Source: Atherinomorus stipes (taxonomy: Eukaryota; Chordata; Actinopteri; Atheriniformes; Atherinidae). From it: a stretch of DNA of 64,000 nt. Position 1 is the stretch's first letter; every line of letters starts with the position of its first letter. Positions 1 to 12,400 of this stretch are shown here, one piece after another. The notes under the pieces are model-generated. The model did no database searches. It saw only the letters and a program-made list of their open reading frames with translations, and was not told where the DNA came from. The position numbers and the translations under genes were made by a program. The stretch covers positions 372,001 to 436,000 of the forward strand of contig JALJCO010009074.1 in the NCBI GenBank assembly GCA_023101725.1, written 5' to 3'.

Positions 1-756
1 CCGGTCAAAAATTTCCGTAGAAGAAGTCAACATTGCGCTTTCATTTTCGGTGAGTACTCCGGATGGGAGTGTGTGATTTCGGACAGTGATGTGAACTCAA
101 AAATCATGCACTGAGCCACTGAGTACATAGTATGGTGAGAGTACTCAATTTGGGATTTTGAGTATTGAGTATGGAAGAAGGAGATTTGGGACACGGCACT
201 AGAGTTAATGAAAAATTTGTCTCATTATTTGTAAAGCCCTGAATAGTTTAGATTCATAAACAAAATTCTCATCACTTGTCCACCTCAGCAATATGTTCTC
301 AGAGCGCTGGTCTTCCTGTGGTTTCTAAAATGTCAAGGACTAGAACAGCAGGAGGAGCTTCTAGTTTTCAGACCCCTGTTTTTGGGGGCCAGCCCCAGGT
401 TTGTGTGCAGGACACAGAAATTCTGTCAGGTTTTAAGTCTTAACTTTAAACATATTTATTAAAGACAATTTTTGATTAAATTATTATTTTTTGTCCTCTC
501 TATTATTTTGATAAATATTCTAGCCTACAGTACTTGTATAATTTTATATTAAACTCTTGTTTTTTTCACTATATTTTATTTATAACTATACCCAACTTCC
601 TTTTGTCATACTCAGCTTTTGTTTTCTTTTATTGCTTTTAATTCGAATTATGAAATTGTTTCTTCTCACATTTTTATTTATTTATTAATTTTTGCTATAC
701 CATTTGGGGTTGCTCTCATGTATCATTATTGGCATTGAGTTCAGACACTGCATAGC
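1..756. other. AT-rich intergenic sequence, no gene seen
   Basis: No splice-bounded coding segment, RNA gene or clear terminal repeat was recognised. The first 180 bases repeat short motifs such as gagtac and gagtattg. Confidence 0.5.
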
Positions 757-2970
757 ATGGGTATTCATCACAGTGAGACATTCAGATATACTATTTGAAC
801 TGATCGGCTATCCTTAAGGAGACTGTGATAATACATTACAGTTGAAAGTTTACATACTTTTCCTTAAAGAAAAGGCTAAATTCACAAAAAATCAGATAAC
901 AAGAAACTGAAAAAAATTAAATAGATAAAAATTAACAAAATTATAATGTAGTAAAATAGAATATTGATTTTAAACTTTGGTTTTAAAAAATAATTTTAAA
1001 AAGACAAACAAACAAGCAAAAAAACTGTTCAGACAAATTAGAGCACCTTGCTCAAGGACAGTGGACCGAAATTGTTTGTTTTTGATATTTCTGTTGAACT
1101 ACGATTCAAAATCAATGTAATAATGTTCATAAATTTTTTTTATCAGTTATTACTTTTGTATTTTTTAACTTATTTCACTGGCAGCTGATCTTTTTCTGTC
1201 TTTAATGAGAAGGGATGTTAACTTTTAAGCACATTTTTTTTGCTTTTAGCTTTATTTTATATATTAATAGCAGTTTAAATAATTCATTTCAAGAAACCCA
1301 CTTTTAGAATTATTTCAGAGGTCAGTTAACAAAAAATAGAAACACAAAAATCTTCCTAAAAACCAAAAAGAGAGAAGCCCTGATGGTAAATTTTGCTTAC
1401 CATTTCATTTTAACCAACCAATTCCAACAAGCACTATGTTATCTCTTTATTCATTTATTTATCTATTTACTTATTGATTTATTTATACATTTAACGTTTT
1501 GAAGCAACAGTTTTCTCTAAAGGCTAGATAACAAAATGAATGTACTCCCTACAATACAGTCAATGAGTCACCAAAATAATTAAAGGACTTAAACCATTTT
1601 AGACTTAGAAAAACAGTTACTTTGAATTAAACATCATTTTAATCTTTTCATAATATTCAATATGCCTCATTAGTGTTCACTTTTAGGAATCTTTCTTGTA
1701 TGCATTTTGAAGCAATGTAACAACATAAATACTGTTGTCAATTTTTTTTTATAAGTAAAAAAATCATATATTTTTTCTTCTGTTATTTTTTTAATATAGC
1801 TGTTTTTAAAAAAGTAGTACCTTACTACTTTTAAAAAACACATCAGGAGGTAAAAATAAGTTTGCATTTCTTCTCACTCATTTTTGAATGTGTCAATTGA
1901 ATATTTGCTTTTAGTTTGACTAATTTTGTGATTCTTTTTTTTCATTGTTTATGTCAGTCCGTTGATGTTTTTTCTTCATTGTTGCTTTGTTCTACATGTC
2001 AGAAATAAATGCTCAAACCACAAAAAACCCCAACATAAACAAATAGCCACAAAGAGCATGTTTTCTTGCAAAGATTATGTCTCACTGGGGTCTCAAAGTG
2101 AACCCTGTCTGAACTTGCTAGACCATAAGCTTGACCCAGACTCAGCTGTAGGAAGGTAAATGCATCACTGTTTCCTGGTGTTACATCAGCATATCTGCTT
2201 TTAGTCAGACTCATTTGGGCTCTTCTCAAATGTGAATGTGCTTTGCAATGATGACTAGCTGTGCTAAGCCTCCAATGTTTTTAGATAACTCAGTTTACTG
2301 TATGTCAGTCTGCAAATCCAGACGGACTTTGCACTGACATAAGGTCTGGTTCTATGTGTAGAAAGTAGCTCCATATTTACAGAATAAGACTGACTCCATC
2401 AAGTGACTTAATTCAGAACTTTTAATGTTTAGAAGGTTAAAAGGGGGGGGGTACTTTGTTGTGAAGATTTTTCACCAGACTGCAGCAGCCCACTCATTTT
2501 TGCCTAAGGCTACATTCGTGCCAACCAAAAACTGTTTATGAAATATGGATGGAGCCACCATAGCATCAGAGGGACCACTCGTATGGCGGTACCTTTCTGA
2601 AGCTTTGAGTTAGACGCAACATGACGGGAGATGGATGGAACTGACTAGTATACAATACAATATGTATTTCCACTGGTTCAATATGTTGCTCCAAAGGTTG
2701 TCCAGATTGATAGCATTCATCTATTTTCAGTTTTATCTTGACCCTGATTGCGGACTTGTTCCCTGCGGCACATTTAAAGCATTTGCACCAGAACAGTGAA
2801 TGTTTTTAGTCCATTAGGTCTTGTAGACTATTCTAAAGCACCATTTATGAAATGCTGGGATTTCTAAAAATAGAAAAACGTGACACATGAAATGTTTAAA
2901 ATCTTGTTTACAGAAAAATATCTAATCTCAAGTGAAAATGTTCTGGCTCTGACCTTTGACCTAAGGAGCT
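757..2970. repeat. Copy A of a diverged tandem duplication
   Basis: Non-coding sequence with collinear matches to 3325-8650. Examples are attcatcacagtgagacatt (759 on) with attcatcacagttagacatt (3329 on), the catcactgtt block near 2163 and 4250, and the aatatggatg-agccaccata block near 2540 and 5218. No convincing coding exon is visible. Confidence 0.75.
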
Positions 2971-3784
2971 GGTGTCAATATCTTTGGATACTAGTGTGAT
3001 AACATCAATACATGAAAACTCTCTGGAATTTGATAACTACTGTAGTTGCCCAGAAACAACATTTCTGAATTTGGCATTATCTCAATGAGAGAAGACAGTT
3101 TAGGGCATAAAAGTTATAGCAGTGAACCGAATCCACAAAAACAAATGAACAAAACAACAACAACAAAAAAAAGCACTTTATCCTGTTTGAGAAGCTTGTT
3201 CTGATGTTAAGTAGTAGGTTAATAGAGTCCTCTGATGATGACGATTGTCAAACAGGAACAGCAAACAGACAGTGGGTCAGTACTACAGGACCAGAAGCAG
3301 TGTCTTGTACAATACTGTATGGGATGGATTCATCACAGTTAGACATTCAGACATGTGATTTGAACTGATCAGCTAAGAAGGCTGCAGTTTTGAATTATAT
3401 AAATTCTCTGTTTTATTAGACTTAAGACATTCTTCCATTTGTTTGAATTTTAGCTATTTTAAAGTTCTCCAAAATTAATGAATTTTAGATTCATTTCAAG
3501 AAATTCACTCAGTATTTCAGAGGTCACTTAACAAAAAAAAAATATAAAAGGAAAAAAGTGAAAAAAATTTGTTTTTACAAAGATCTGATGGTGAAATGAC
3601 CAGCTTAGTTTAACTAGCTAAACAAAACCCTGTCAACTATTCACAGTATTTTTTGTGTTTATTTATTTCTTTTATTTTTTGTGCATTCAGCATTTCTAAG
3701 CAAAATGAATACACTCCCTACAAACACAGTCAGGGAGTTGCCAAAACGGTTGGGTGATGTCAATGACATCATTTTTGGAACATT

Positions 3785-3975
3785 TCCACATTCATTTATT
3801 CATTGGTTCCTTTTCTGTACGGCTTATCCAGTTCAGGATTGCTGGAGCCTATCCCAGCTATTATCAGGCGAGAAGCAGGATACACTCTGAACAGGTCACT
3901 AGTATGTCGCAACACAGAGACACAGACAACCATTCACACTCACATTCACTCCTAGGGCCAATTTAGAGTGATCAA
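3785..3975 (+). repeat. Dispersed fish repeat (LINE/SINE-tail type), copy 1
   Basis: Contains the recurrent fish-genome wording gcttatccagttcaggattg, then ctggagcctatcccagctat and cattcacactcacattcac. A second copy of the same family lies at 28368-28485. The exact LINE family is not assigned. Confidence 0.6.
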
Positions 3976-5671
3976 TTAACCTTACATGCATGTCTTTGAA
4001 TGAATGAATGTCTACAATTACTTTTGATAAAATATCATTTTTATGTTTTCTCCATATTTTATATGGCTTAAAGATATTCAGATTTTTTGGTGCCCAAATC
4101 TATGCCGCTGTAGCAGAATTATTCCCCTCTCTCTCTCTGGGATCTCTTGTTTGCATGAAAAACTAAGTGAACCCTGTATGAACAAGCTGCACCTTATATG
4201 CATAACCTAGCTTTGTTCCCAACAGACTCACCTGTACCCGGGAGTTGACTGCATCACTGTTGCCAGGTGGCATGACTGTTATTTACCTGACTCACTGCTG
4301 CTCTTTTTAGATGTGAATATGCTCCACAGTGTGTATGATCATCCGTGTTAAGCTTTTCCAGACCTAGATGCATGGAGATATGTCAGTTTATGTCAGCGTT
4401 CGAACCCAGATCAGCTTCAGAAACCTTTGGACCTACAAACAAAACGCTGTTCTCTGTCTGCTGGAGCGACATGTTTTGCTGTGTGATTAACAGAAATGCT
4501 CTCTAGAAGCCTTTGTGCTGTAAATTTAGAAATCAGGAAGCTTTCAAGGACTGTACAATGATTTCTGAAGAAACAACTCATTTGGAGTGATGTAATGGCA
4601 CTCGGGCACGGCTCAAAGAAGTCAATATCATGCGACCAGGAGGTCACACCTGCCTCTCTGAACAAAGGGGTAAGTAATCTGAAAACACTGGGATAGATAT
4701 TTGGTTCTGATGGTTAGGGTAAGGAGCTAGGGAATCTATTATGTTGATGAATGTCCTCACAAAGACAGAAGTACAAGGATTTGTGTGCGTGCATGCATGT
4801 GTGTGTTTGAGCTGAAGAGACACATTGCATGACTGTACTTCAATGCCTTACATGCATGATATATCATATGGCTTTGTCGTCATGGCACTTTTCAGGTTCC
4901 TGTTCTAAAAACCCCTTCCTGTAACGTGGTCTTCCATCTCGCTGGGGTGTATGTTTTTCAAACTGTGTCATGTGTTGATGTGAAAAATAGCTGTAAAAGG
5001 GGAATTCCACTGTATTGACATTAAAGTCTGGTTGTATCTTTAGAAAGCAGCTGCATATGTAGAAAGAATTGACTGCATCAAGCAACTGCACTTAATTTAG
5101 AACTTTTTTGTTGAGAAAACTGAAAAAAAAAATCTTTTATGATAATTTTACCAGACCTTTGCAGCGCAATCATCTCTGCTTTAGGCCACATTACTGCCAA
5201 CCAAAGACAGTTTATGAAATATGGATGCAGCCACCATAACATCAGCTTGGCCACTTGTTTATAGATCGCTACGTCCCAGTTCTGCTAGGGATTGGGGACG
5301 CAAACAAAAGACTGGTTTCAAGATGCTGAAAGGTGGAGTAAAGATGTTTTATTGTTCATGAGATGAATTGAGGCATAAACACAAAACCTGGAAAAAATGT
5401 AAACTGAAAAGGAGATGGGGTTAGAGATGCTGCTCAAATGAACAAATAAAAAGACAGACAAAGCCTAACACTGAAAAGGGGAACTAAATGGGGAAAACCA
5501 ACACAAACCTAGTCTACGAACCAAACAGGGAACGAGCAGCACCAATAAGCTAAAACCTGTAACCAAAACCCAACTACAACAAAACAAGGCCTAGCTATCC
5601 CAACTCCAAACTACCAGTGCAAATCACACAAAAAAAGGAAGCCAGCAAGGGGTTGGTAACCAAACTAAAAC

Positions 5672-6582
5672 TAGTGATGTGCCCGATGAACCCAAGATTC
5701 TGAAGCGTGTATCGAGTAAAAGGGGGCGTTCCTAATGAAGCTTCGTATCGGAGCTTGTGTCATCAGCTTGGGAATCACGTGACCAGAGCAAAATGAAGCC
5801 TCGGTTTGTGCAGATTACGTAACGTGTCGGCCTGTGTTTCACATCTGCACATGAAACATTCAGTGGTCGTGAGACTGAAGTGGACAGATATCTATCCGAG
5901 CTGAAAGAAGAGAAAAGAGAGAGATCCTCTGACATACGGCCACAGAAATCAGCAGTATTATCAGCTTTCCCACTGATTTCTGTTCCCCTGCATCACCTGC
6001 CCATGACGGGGATTATTTGAAGATTATCTGTACTAATAGAAGTCGCCAACCTGAACACTGAAGATGCTCTTTTTCCTCAATAAACAGATTTCCGCTCCAT
6101 GTCACCTCTGTGGAGTTCCATAAGAACTGCACTCAACACATAATGATCACAATCACAACAGTTAATGCATATGAAATCAAAATTACGTGACATGCCAGAA
6201 TGCCATCTTTTCCCCTATAATAGATCATGCACTCCTACAGCTGTTGTGTTTCCATAGTACAGTGGTAAGCATGTATGCCATTTACTTGGAAGTCTGTGGT
6301 TTGAATCCCGCCTGCGATTTTTCTTCTTTCTTGCAACGTTTTATTTTCAAACCATACCTATAATTATTCAAATACTAGAAGGCACGATTAATCAGTATGT
6401 GTTGGATGCTGATAATTTATTAGATAAATCCTTTATTTCCTGGTCATGGGCACAACTGAGATGGTTTGAGTGCAGAGTTGTTTGGGCTGCTATGGACCCA
6501 TTTGGACGAGTACTGAACCTTTTCCCAAACCAATTGGCTGGAAAGCCTCATTGCTTCAGGAAGCTTCATTTGCCCATCACTA
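5672..6582. mobile_element. Non-autonomous hAT element with perfect 8-bp target duplication
   Basis: Flanked by ACTAAAAC at 5664-5671 and 6583-6590. Ends are TAGTGATG... and ...CATCACTA; the inverted ends stay similar but imperfect for about 35 bp (left gtgcccgatga, right complement gggcaaatga). At 911 bp it is too short for a full transposase. A stretch near 5876-5915 reads EVDRYLSE in one frame, reminiscent of the hAT C-terminal region, then decays. It also holds a tRNA-like sequence at about 6249-6318. Confidence 0.85.
6249..6318 (+). other. tRNA-like sequence inside the hAT element
   Basis: The start gtttccatagtacagtggta resembles the 5' half and A box of tRNA-Val, and ggtttgaatcc resembles a B box about 40 nt later. 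The 3' acceptor strand does not pair with the 5' strand, so it is a tRNA-derived relic or SINE head rather than a functional tRNA. Confidence 0.4.
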
Positions 6583-6971
6583 ACTAAAACACCTGGAAAG
6601 CAAAAACTAAAGAAACAGAGTTACCCAAACTAAAGTCACTAAAAACCACAAATGAAACAAACTAAGGGCTAACTGTTGCCAGTGACTGAATGACTTCAGG
6701 GTTCTTTTGTAGCTGTATGCCAGCTGCTCCAGGTGAGACTGATCAGCAATCAGCAGGTAAGGAGGGAGGAGATGATGGTGGTGGGGAGCCAGGCCAATGG
6801 GAATGGAGGGATTGAGCAGGAGGATTTACATGTTAAATGAAAAACAAAGGGGTTGGTAATGAGGCGGCCAGTACCTTTATGGAGCCTTGGCATTTTTGGT
6901 TTTGACCAGCTTCTCTTTTTGAGACAGAACATAATGAGAGATGGATGGATCTGACTAGCCAGAATAAAAAA

Positions 6972-7472
6972 ACACGACAAAATCTCAAATCTTAGCAAGT
7001 ATATTTTTCTAATTTCTTGTCAAATTATCTCATCACACTCAAAATAAGACAAAAATACTTAAAGAGAAACATTTCAGTAAGATATGAGATCTTGTTTTAA
7101 GGCAATGCATCTTATTTCAGGAAATCTTATCAAGAAAATTTTTCTTATGCCATTGGCAGAATTTTTTTTTTTTGCTTATTACAAGCTATATTTACAGCAT
7201 ATAATTGTATTTATTTATTTATTTATTTTTACTTATTTTAGGATTGGACAAGATTTCTTTGCTTAATAAGCAGAGAAATTCTGCCAATGGAACAAACAAA
7301 ATCTTCTTTATAAGATTTCTTGAAATAAGATGCATTGTCTTAAAACAAGTTGCTATATATTACTGAAATATTTCTTTAAGAAGTTTTGGCTTATTTTGAG
7401 TGTGATTAGATATTGTGACTAGAAATGAGAAAAATATACTTGCTACTATCAGATTTGAGTTTTTGCAGTGTA
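6972..7472. mobile_element. Foldback (MITE-like) element with long inverted arms
   Basis: Left arm about 6972-7170 and right arm about 7265-7472 are inverted copies: the left ctcaaatcttagcaagtata answers the right tatacttgctactatcagat-ttgag. The outer end resembles CACTGCAAAAACTCAAATCT, common at the ends of fish MITEs. The centre is T/A-rich. Confidence 0.75.
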
Positions 7473-9054
7473 CAGTCCACATTCCCAGGTGCAACATACA
7501 AGTTGGCCCAATTCTAAAGCATTATCTTATTTTCAGTTTTATCTTAATTTATGATAATAAAAAATAGCTTCATGCTGAATAAGAAAAGTTCATCACACTG
7601 AGGTAATGACTTTGTGAGTGGAACAAATAAGCAGGGTCATTTTCCCCATGAATGCTGCAAAAAGTATCCAAATGACTCAACTCAAATGACAACAGAATAA
7701 AAGGCTAAAGGTTTAAATGGAAGGTAAATCTCAGCAGATGATGAGTTATGAAGAACACAGTAGAGATGGGGCAGTGATGTTTGTAGTCAAAGACAGTCGT
7801 CCTGAGGTAAGCAGGCACAGGGGATGGTGGGTAATGTAGTTCTATCAGATGGCAAGAAAAAATGAGGGAAATAAATTTGCAGGGATCAAAAAATGACCGA
7901 TGTTTGTTGTGTAAAAGACAAAGGGACAGAAGCCAAAAATTCAAACAACATTCAGATCTTCAATTCATGAATCATAGTCAGTCCTAAAGTAAGAACAAAC
8001 AGAAACACAGATTGATCCAGGTCCAGTTAGGAGCGCTGAGAGCAGGTCTGGTGTCAGACTGCGGTGAAATCAGAGTCAGAGTCACAATCAGACAAGAATT
8101 TAGACATGAAGACAATCCAAAGAAACCCTCCTTAAATCCAGATATCCCAAGGTCTAGGACAGTCAGAGGCAAGATGCCAATAAGCCCACAAAGGTGAGTA
8201 GAAAGCGAGCTGCGCCCCCATGTGGCCATATCTCATAATGACACGGAATCCTTAAAATTCCTGGATCCGGATCAACACCGTACTTAAATGGGTTCCTCCT
8301 TGTACCATTATCAACATTCCCTGAAAATGTAATGTAAATCTGCTCTGTATGTAATCTGAGCCCAGAGAGGGTAGATAAATAATGGCCAAAGTCAGGGGCC
8401 AGGGAGCCAGACTGGAACCCGGGACAGACACGATTTCTCAGGGACGTCTGATTCAGGACTTTCCTCTGATGCCGAGCACTGAATTTGCAAGTATCTATTG
8501 TCCAGTACTGTCCTTGTGCCTGAGCTAAAACATGTTTAACATGCCGGGATTTCTGAAAGTAAAAAAACTGTCACACATTTTATCTTGTTTACAGAAAAGT
8601 ATTTAATCTCAGCGAAGATGTTCCAGCCTTGACTTTTAACCTCAGAAGTGGATTATTTTACATATTTTTCCATTAAAATGCAATAGCATCATCAGTTACA
8701 GCACAGAGTAGATCTTCGCATTATGGCTTGTCTGATATCAGGTAAAAGTAAAGTAAAGGTAGGATCTTTATATGGTGCTGTTTTGCTAGCTTTCATGTTT
8801 TACCAGGACGTATTATTATACTTTAACTTTTAAAATTTGCTTCAGACTTCCCCGTAATGACAATTCAAAGTCAGGAATCACTGAAGTATCACAGGAGAAG
8901 TAATAAGCTTTTTTAGGTAATGTTGTTGCTGAACAACGCTAGATTTTCTCCAGGGAGAGAAAGCCCAACCTTCCCCACTATGGCTATAACTGCTGGGAAA
9001 TCATGACAGAGCCCAGTATCTCCTGATTATCTCAGACACTGCACAAAAAATCTC

Positions 9055-9060
9055 TATAAA
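9055..9060 (+). promoter_or_regulatory. Candidate TATA box upstream of the tmprss6 anchor exon
   Basis: TATAAA in the context ctctataaaac, about 95 bp before the first identified exon. It would place a start site near 9085. The transcript would then have no in-frame ATG before the membrane anchor (ATGs at 9080 and 9105 meet early stops), so either this is chance or the true promoter and start exon are further upstream. Confidence 0.25.
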
Positions 9061-9153
9061 ACTAAAAACCCACCCTCAGATGCTACAGTAGTGAAGAACG
9101 ACTGATGAAATTCATTTCCTGTTGATCACAGTGAGTTTGTCTGTTCTGAGCAG

Positions 9154-9289
9154 GTAGGAGCTGCTGGACAGAGCGTGGCTCCACTGACCAGGAGGACACG
9201 GTCCTGCAAGTGTCTTCTTGCCTTCCTCATCATCATCATCATCGTGGTTTTTGTAGTTGCAGGAGTCACACTGGCCTGGTACTTTCTGG
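9154..9289 (+). CDS. tmprss6: tmprss6 exon: cytoplasmic tail and signal-anchor
   Basis: Codes for a basic stretch (TRRTRSCKC) followed by a run of Leu/Ile/Val ending in the family-typical WYFL, which is the signal-anchor. The acceptor is read as ...tctgttctgagcag before 9154; an alternative AG ends at 9170 in the same phase. The donor is G|gtgagc. The frame has no ATG: upstream it is open only to TGA TGA at 9103-9108, so this cannot be a self-contained first coding exon unless a non-AUG codon (for example GTG at 9175) is used, which I consider unlikely. Confidence 0.85.
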
Positions 9290-9352
9290 GTGAGCAGCTC
9301 TTTCTCCCTCCTGTAATGTGGATTTATTCATTTTCAACCAAGTCAGTGTCAG

Positions 9353-9401
<49 letters not shown>

Positions 9402-12400
9402 TGTATATATATATACATTTATGTATACGTATATGTATTGCAATATATTGCAGAGTTACAAAGTGACTCATTTATCATAAACAATCAAAGTTGTATGTTA
9501 ATACATTCAAATTTACAGTTTTAAGTTAAATCCTTTCCTTAAATGGAACTTCAAAATGTTACTTATTCTATTAAATGAGAATACACTGGAATGTATAAAG
9601 TTTGTTTAATGAGATAAACAGTGAAAATATCCTAAACTGCATCAGTGTCCAATTATATCCAAATTGAATTTCATCTAGCTTTGCAGCTGCTGTGTCTGCA
9701 CACTAAGTTATTCATACAGTAATGTGTTGATCTTTATTCTTTATTTATGACAGAATACAAGGTTTGGGTGTTGGAGCCTCGTGTTCAGCAGCAGTACACA
9801 GCTTACCTAACCATCCTCAACAGGAACTTCTCTGCTGATTTGTCTTCTCACAGCAGTCCTGTGTTCAAAAGAGAAGCCAAGGGAGTACAGAACATGGTGA
9901 GCAGGGATCATGAATTCCTGCTGATCTGATTTTCTCTCATTTTCACAATGAAATTAAGATACCTTAAAAAAATAGAAAATTGCTTTTGATACTGTTTAAG
10001 GGGAATTTAGCTTTTTTTTTTTTTTTTGGCCAATCTTTGGGGTGTGTGTGTGGGGGGGGGGGGGGGGGGGTAATAAGCAGAAAAATCTGTCAACTGGACA
10101 AGCAAAATGTTTTGATAAGATTTCTTGAAATGAGATGCATTGCCTTAAAACAAGATCTTATGTCTCTGAAATGTTTCTCTTTAAGTAATTTTGTCTTATT
10201 TTGAGTGTGATGAGATATTTTGACTAGAATTTAGAATAATCTACTTGCTAAGATTTGAGTTTTTGCAGTGTGGAGTCTGTTTTCATATGTCATTTCATAT
10301 ATCTGAGTGATGGAGAAAAGAATTTTCAAGATAGCTCCAGTACAAGCAGCAGCCTCCGGTAGCCAACTATGAAGCTACCTGGAAGAAGTAAATATTTGTA
10401 GTTCTCCCTTCATCCACTAGGGTCTGGCTGCAAAACAGCGAATCCCCATAGACTCCCATGTAAAAAGAAAACAAACTTCACAGCAGAAATAAACATGTTT
10501 ACAGCCTGGTTCCAAAAATCATTTTAGGTTTACAGTAGCAGAATAGCTCAACGGCAGTTTTCAGTCAGCTAATAACAATTCTAAGCATGTCTTACCTTTA
10601 CCCCACCGCTTAGGAGGCTAATCTTCGTTAGCACCTGTTATTTTCGAGTTAGCTTGGTTCGCGTTTAGCCCAGAGTATGTCAGCTGTCAATCATTTGTCC
10701 AAGGCCGCGCTTTGACCATTTTAGTAACTTCTGGGAGTGACGACACATGCGACACGGCAAGATGGTGACGGTGGGACACGCCCAACTGGCTTCACTTTCT
10801 CCTATTCAGACGTAACCGGATACTACGTCCATATCTTTTACAGTCTTTGCTCCAGTATTTAAGCAGTATTTAAGCAGCATAGCAGCAGCCTAGCAGCCCA
10901 GCTAATTATAAGTATGGGGCAACTGGCCCCTGCGGCCGAGTTCACCCTAAAAAACATGCTTTTTTTCCACACTGAAGGGCTCGGATAGTCTCAGTGAGTG
11001 TCAGACAAAACATAGAGAGGTGAAATGAATGAAAGTACATTACCTGGCAATCGCTATTTGTTTTGGTGTTTGTGTCCAAATCTCGGGACTCTGGAAATCA
11101 AATCTCATTCAAAACACCGGTGGGGGACGCAACTTAGCTGAACTCACGCGATAACTCGCGTCAAAATGTCATTAAGCAACACAGAGAAGTCGAGGTGTGT
11201 TTTTTTAAAGAGGGGCCTACTGTAACCACAGCATGCTTGAAGGCAGCTAGAAATGACCCTGAACTAAGGCAAGCATTTATAAAAACAAGCAGGCTTGACC
11301 CAACTGAATTAAAAACCCCCTTCAGAAACCTAAGGAGCCAAGGGGTCAAGCCCAGCTCCTGAAAAACAACCCCACACCATAATCCCCCCTCCACTAAACT
11401 TTACACTTGGCAAAATGCAGTCAGACAAGTACCATTGTCCTGGTAACCACCAAACCCAGACTTGTCCATCAGATCAGACACTTTAGTGGATGGTCCGTCC
11501 ACTAAAGTGGCGGCAGCCACAGATTCTACTGCCACACTTTGCAGCTGTATTCAGGTCATTAAATTAGTATGAAAATAATTGCTTTTGGACATTTCAAAAC
11601 AGATATCGATTCGGGACGTGTACCATTGTGATCGATTTAATAATGAATTGGTACGCTCCTTTTGTAATAGTTCTTGTTGTTATTACGATCCCAGTAAACG
11701 GGTAAACAGCTGTGGGACTTTTTAAATATGGCGGGGTGGAAGAGGCGGAGATCACACGAGGGGCGCAGCTTGCCAGTTCTACCAATCACCAAACATCTAC
11801 GTATTTCAGTTCCTATGGAACCCCGAAAAGACCCTGCCTCGGAGTGGGAGCTAAAAAGGTTATAGGAACTAAGGGCTGAGGTCCCTAGTTCCTATATGTC
11901 CGAATGCGCAAAAAAACAGCCTGGTTCCCAAAAAGGTTATAGGAACTCCAAAGGTTCCCGCAGTCCAAAAGTGCCTTTAGACTGAGACTAGGGGTGGACA
12001 AGCCCAGTCCCCGAGAGCCTCAATCCTGCAACTTTTAGATGCATCCCTTCTTCAACACACATGAAGTACCTCATGTGCATATCATTGAACTCTGCAGAGG
12101 CTTGGTAACATCCCTGGTAATCTCATCCCTCGTTTCCAGGGATGCATCTAAAATTGCACAGTGGCTCTCAAGGACTGGATTTGCTTGGGGACCCCTGAGG
12201 ACCATAAACACTATGATAATAAATGAAGAAATGATTGATTATGTTGACTTGCCCAAGTGGAACAGAGGAGAAAGTCAGTTCTCACAGCAAAAATATTTTG
12301 AATTAAGAATAGACTATAGGTAGTTTGTTTAATGAGACCCTAAACCAGGACATAAATAATGATGAACAGCATGTATAGTTCTTTGTCACAACTTCAGAAC

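Larger units (their letters stand above)
3325..8650. repeat. Copy B of the tandem duplication, expanded by insertions
   Basis: Matches copy A in the same order: 3325-3760, 4130-4400, 5025-5270, 6855-6965, 7500-7545 and 8530-8650. The gaps between matching blocks hold extra DNA, including a fish LINE-tail repeat (about 3785-3975), the hAT element at 5672-6582 and the foldback element at 6972-7472. Confidence 0.72.

Noticed and set aside
6249..6318. Functional tRNA-Val gene
   Set aside because: The acceptor stem does not pair and it is embedded in a hAT element.
12039..12323. 94-codon frame in intron 2
   Set aside because: It lies in the MITE at 11990-12205 and its flank; no coding signal.
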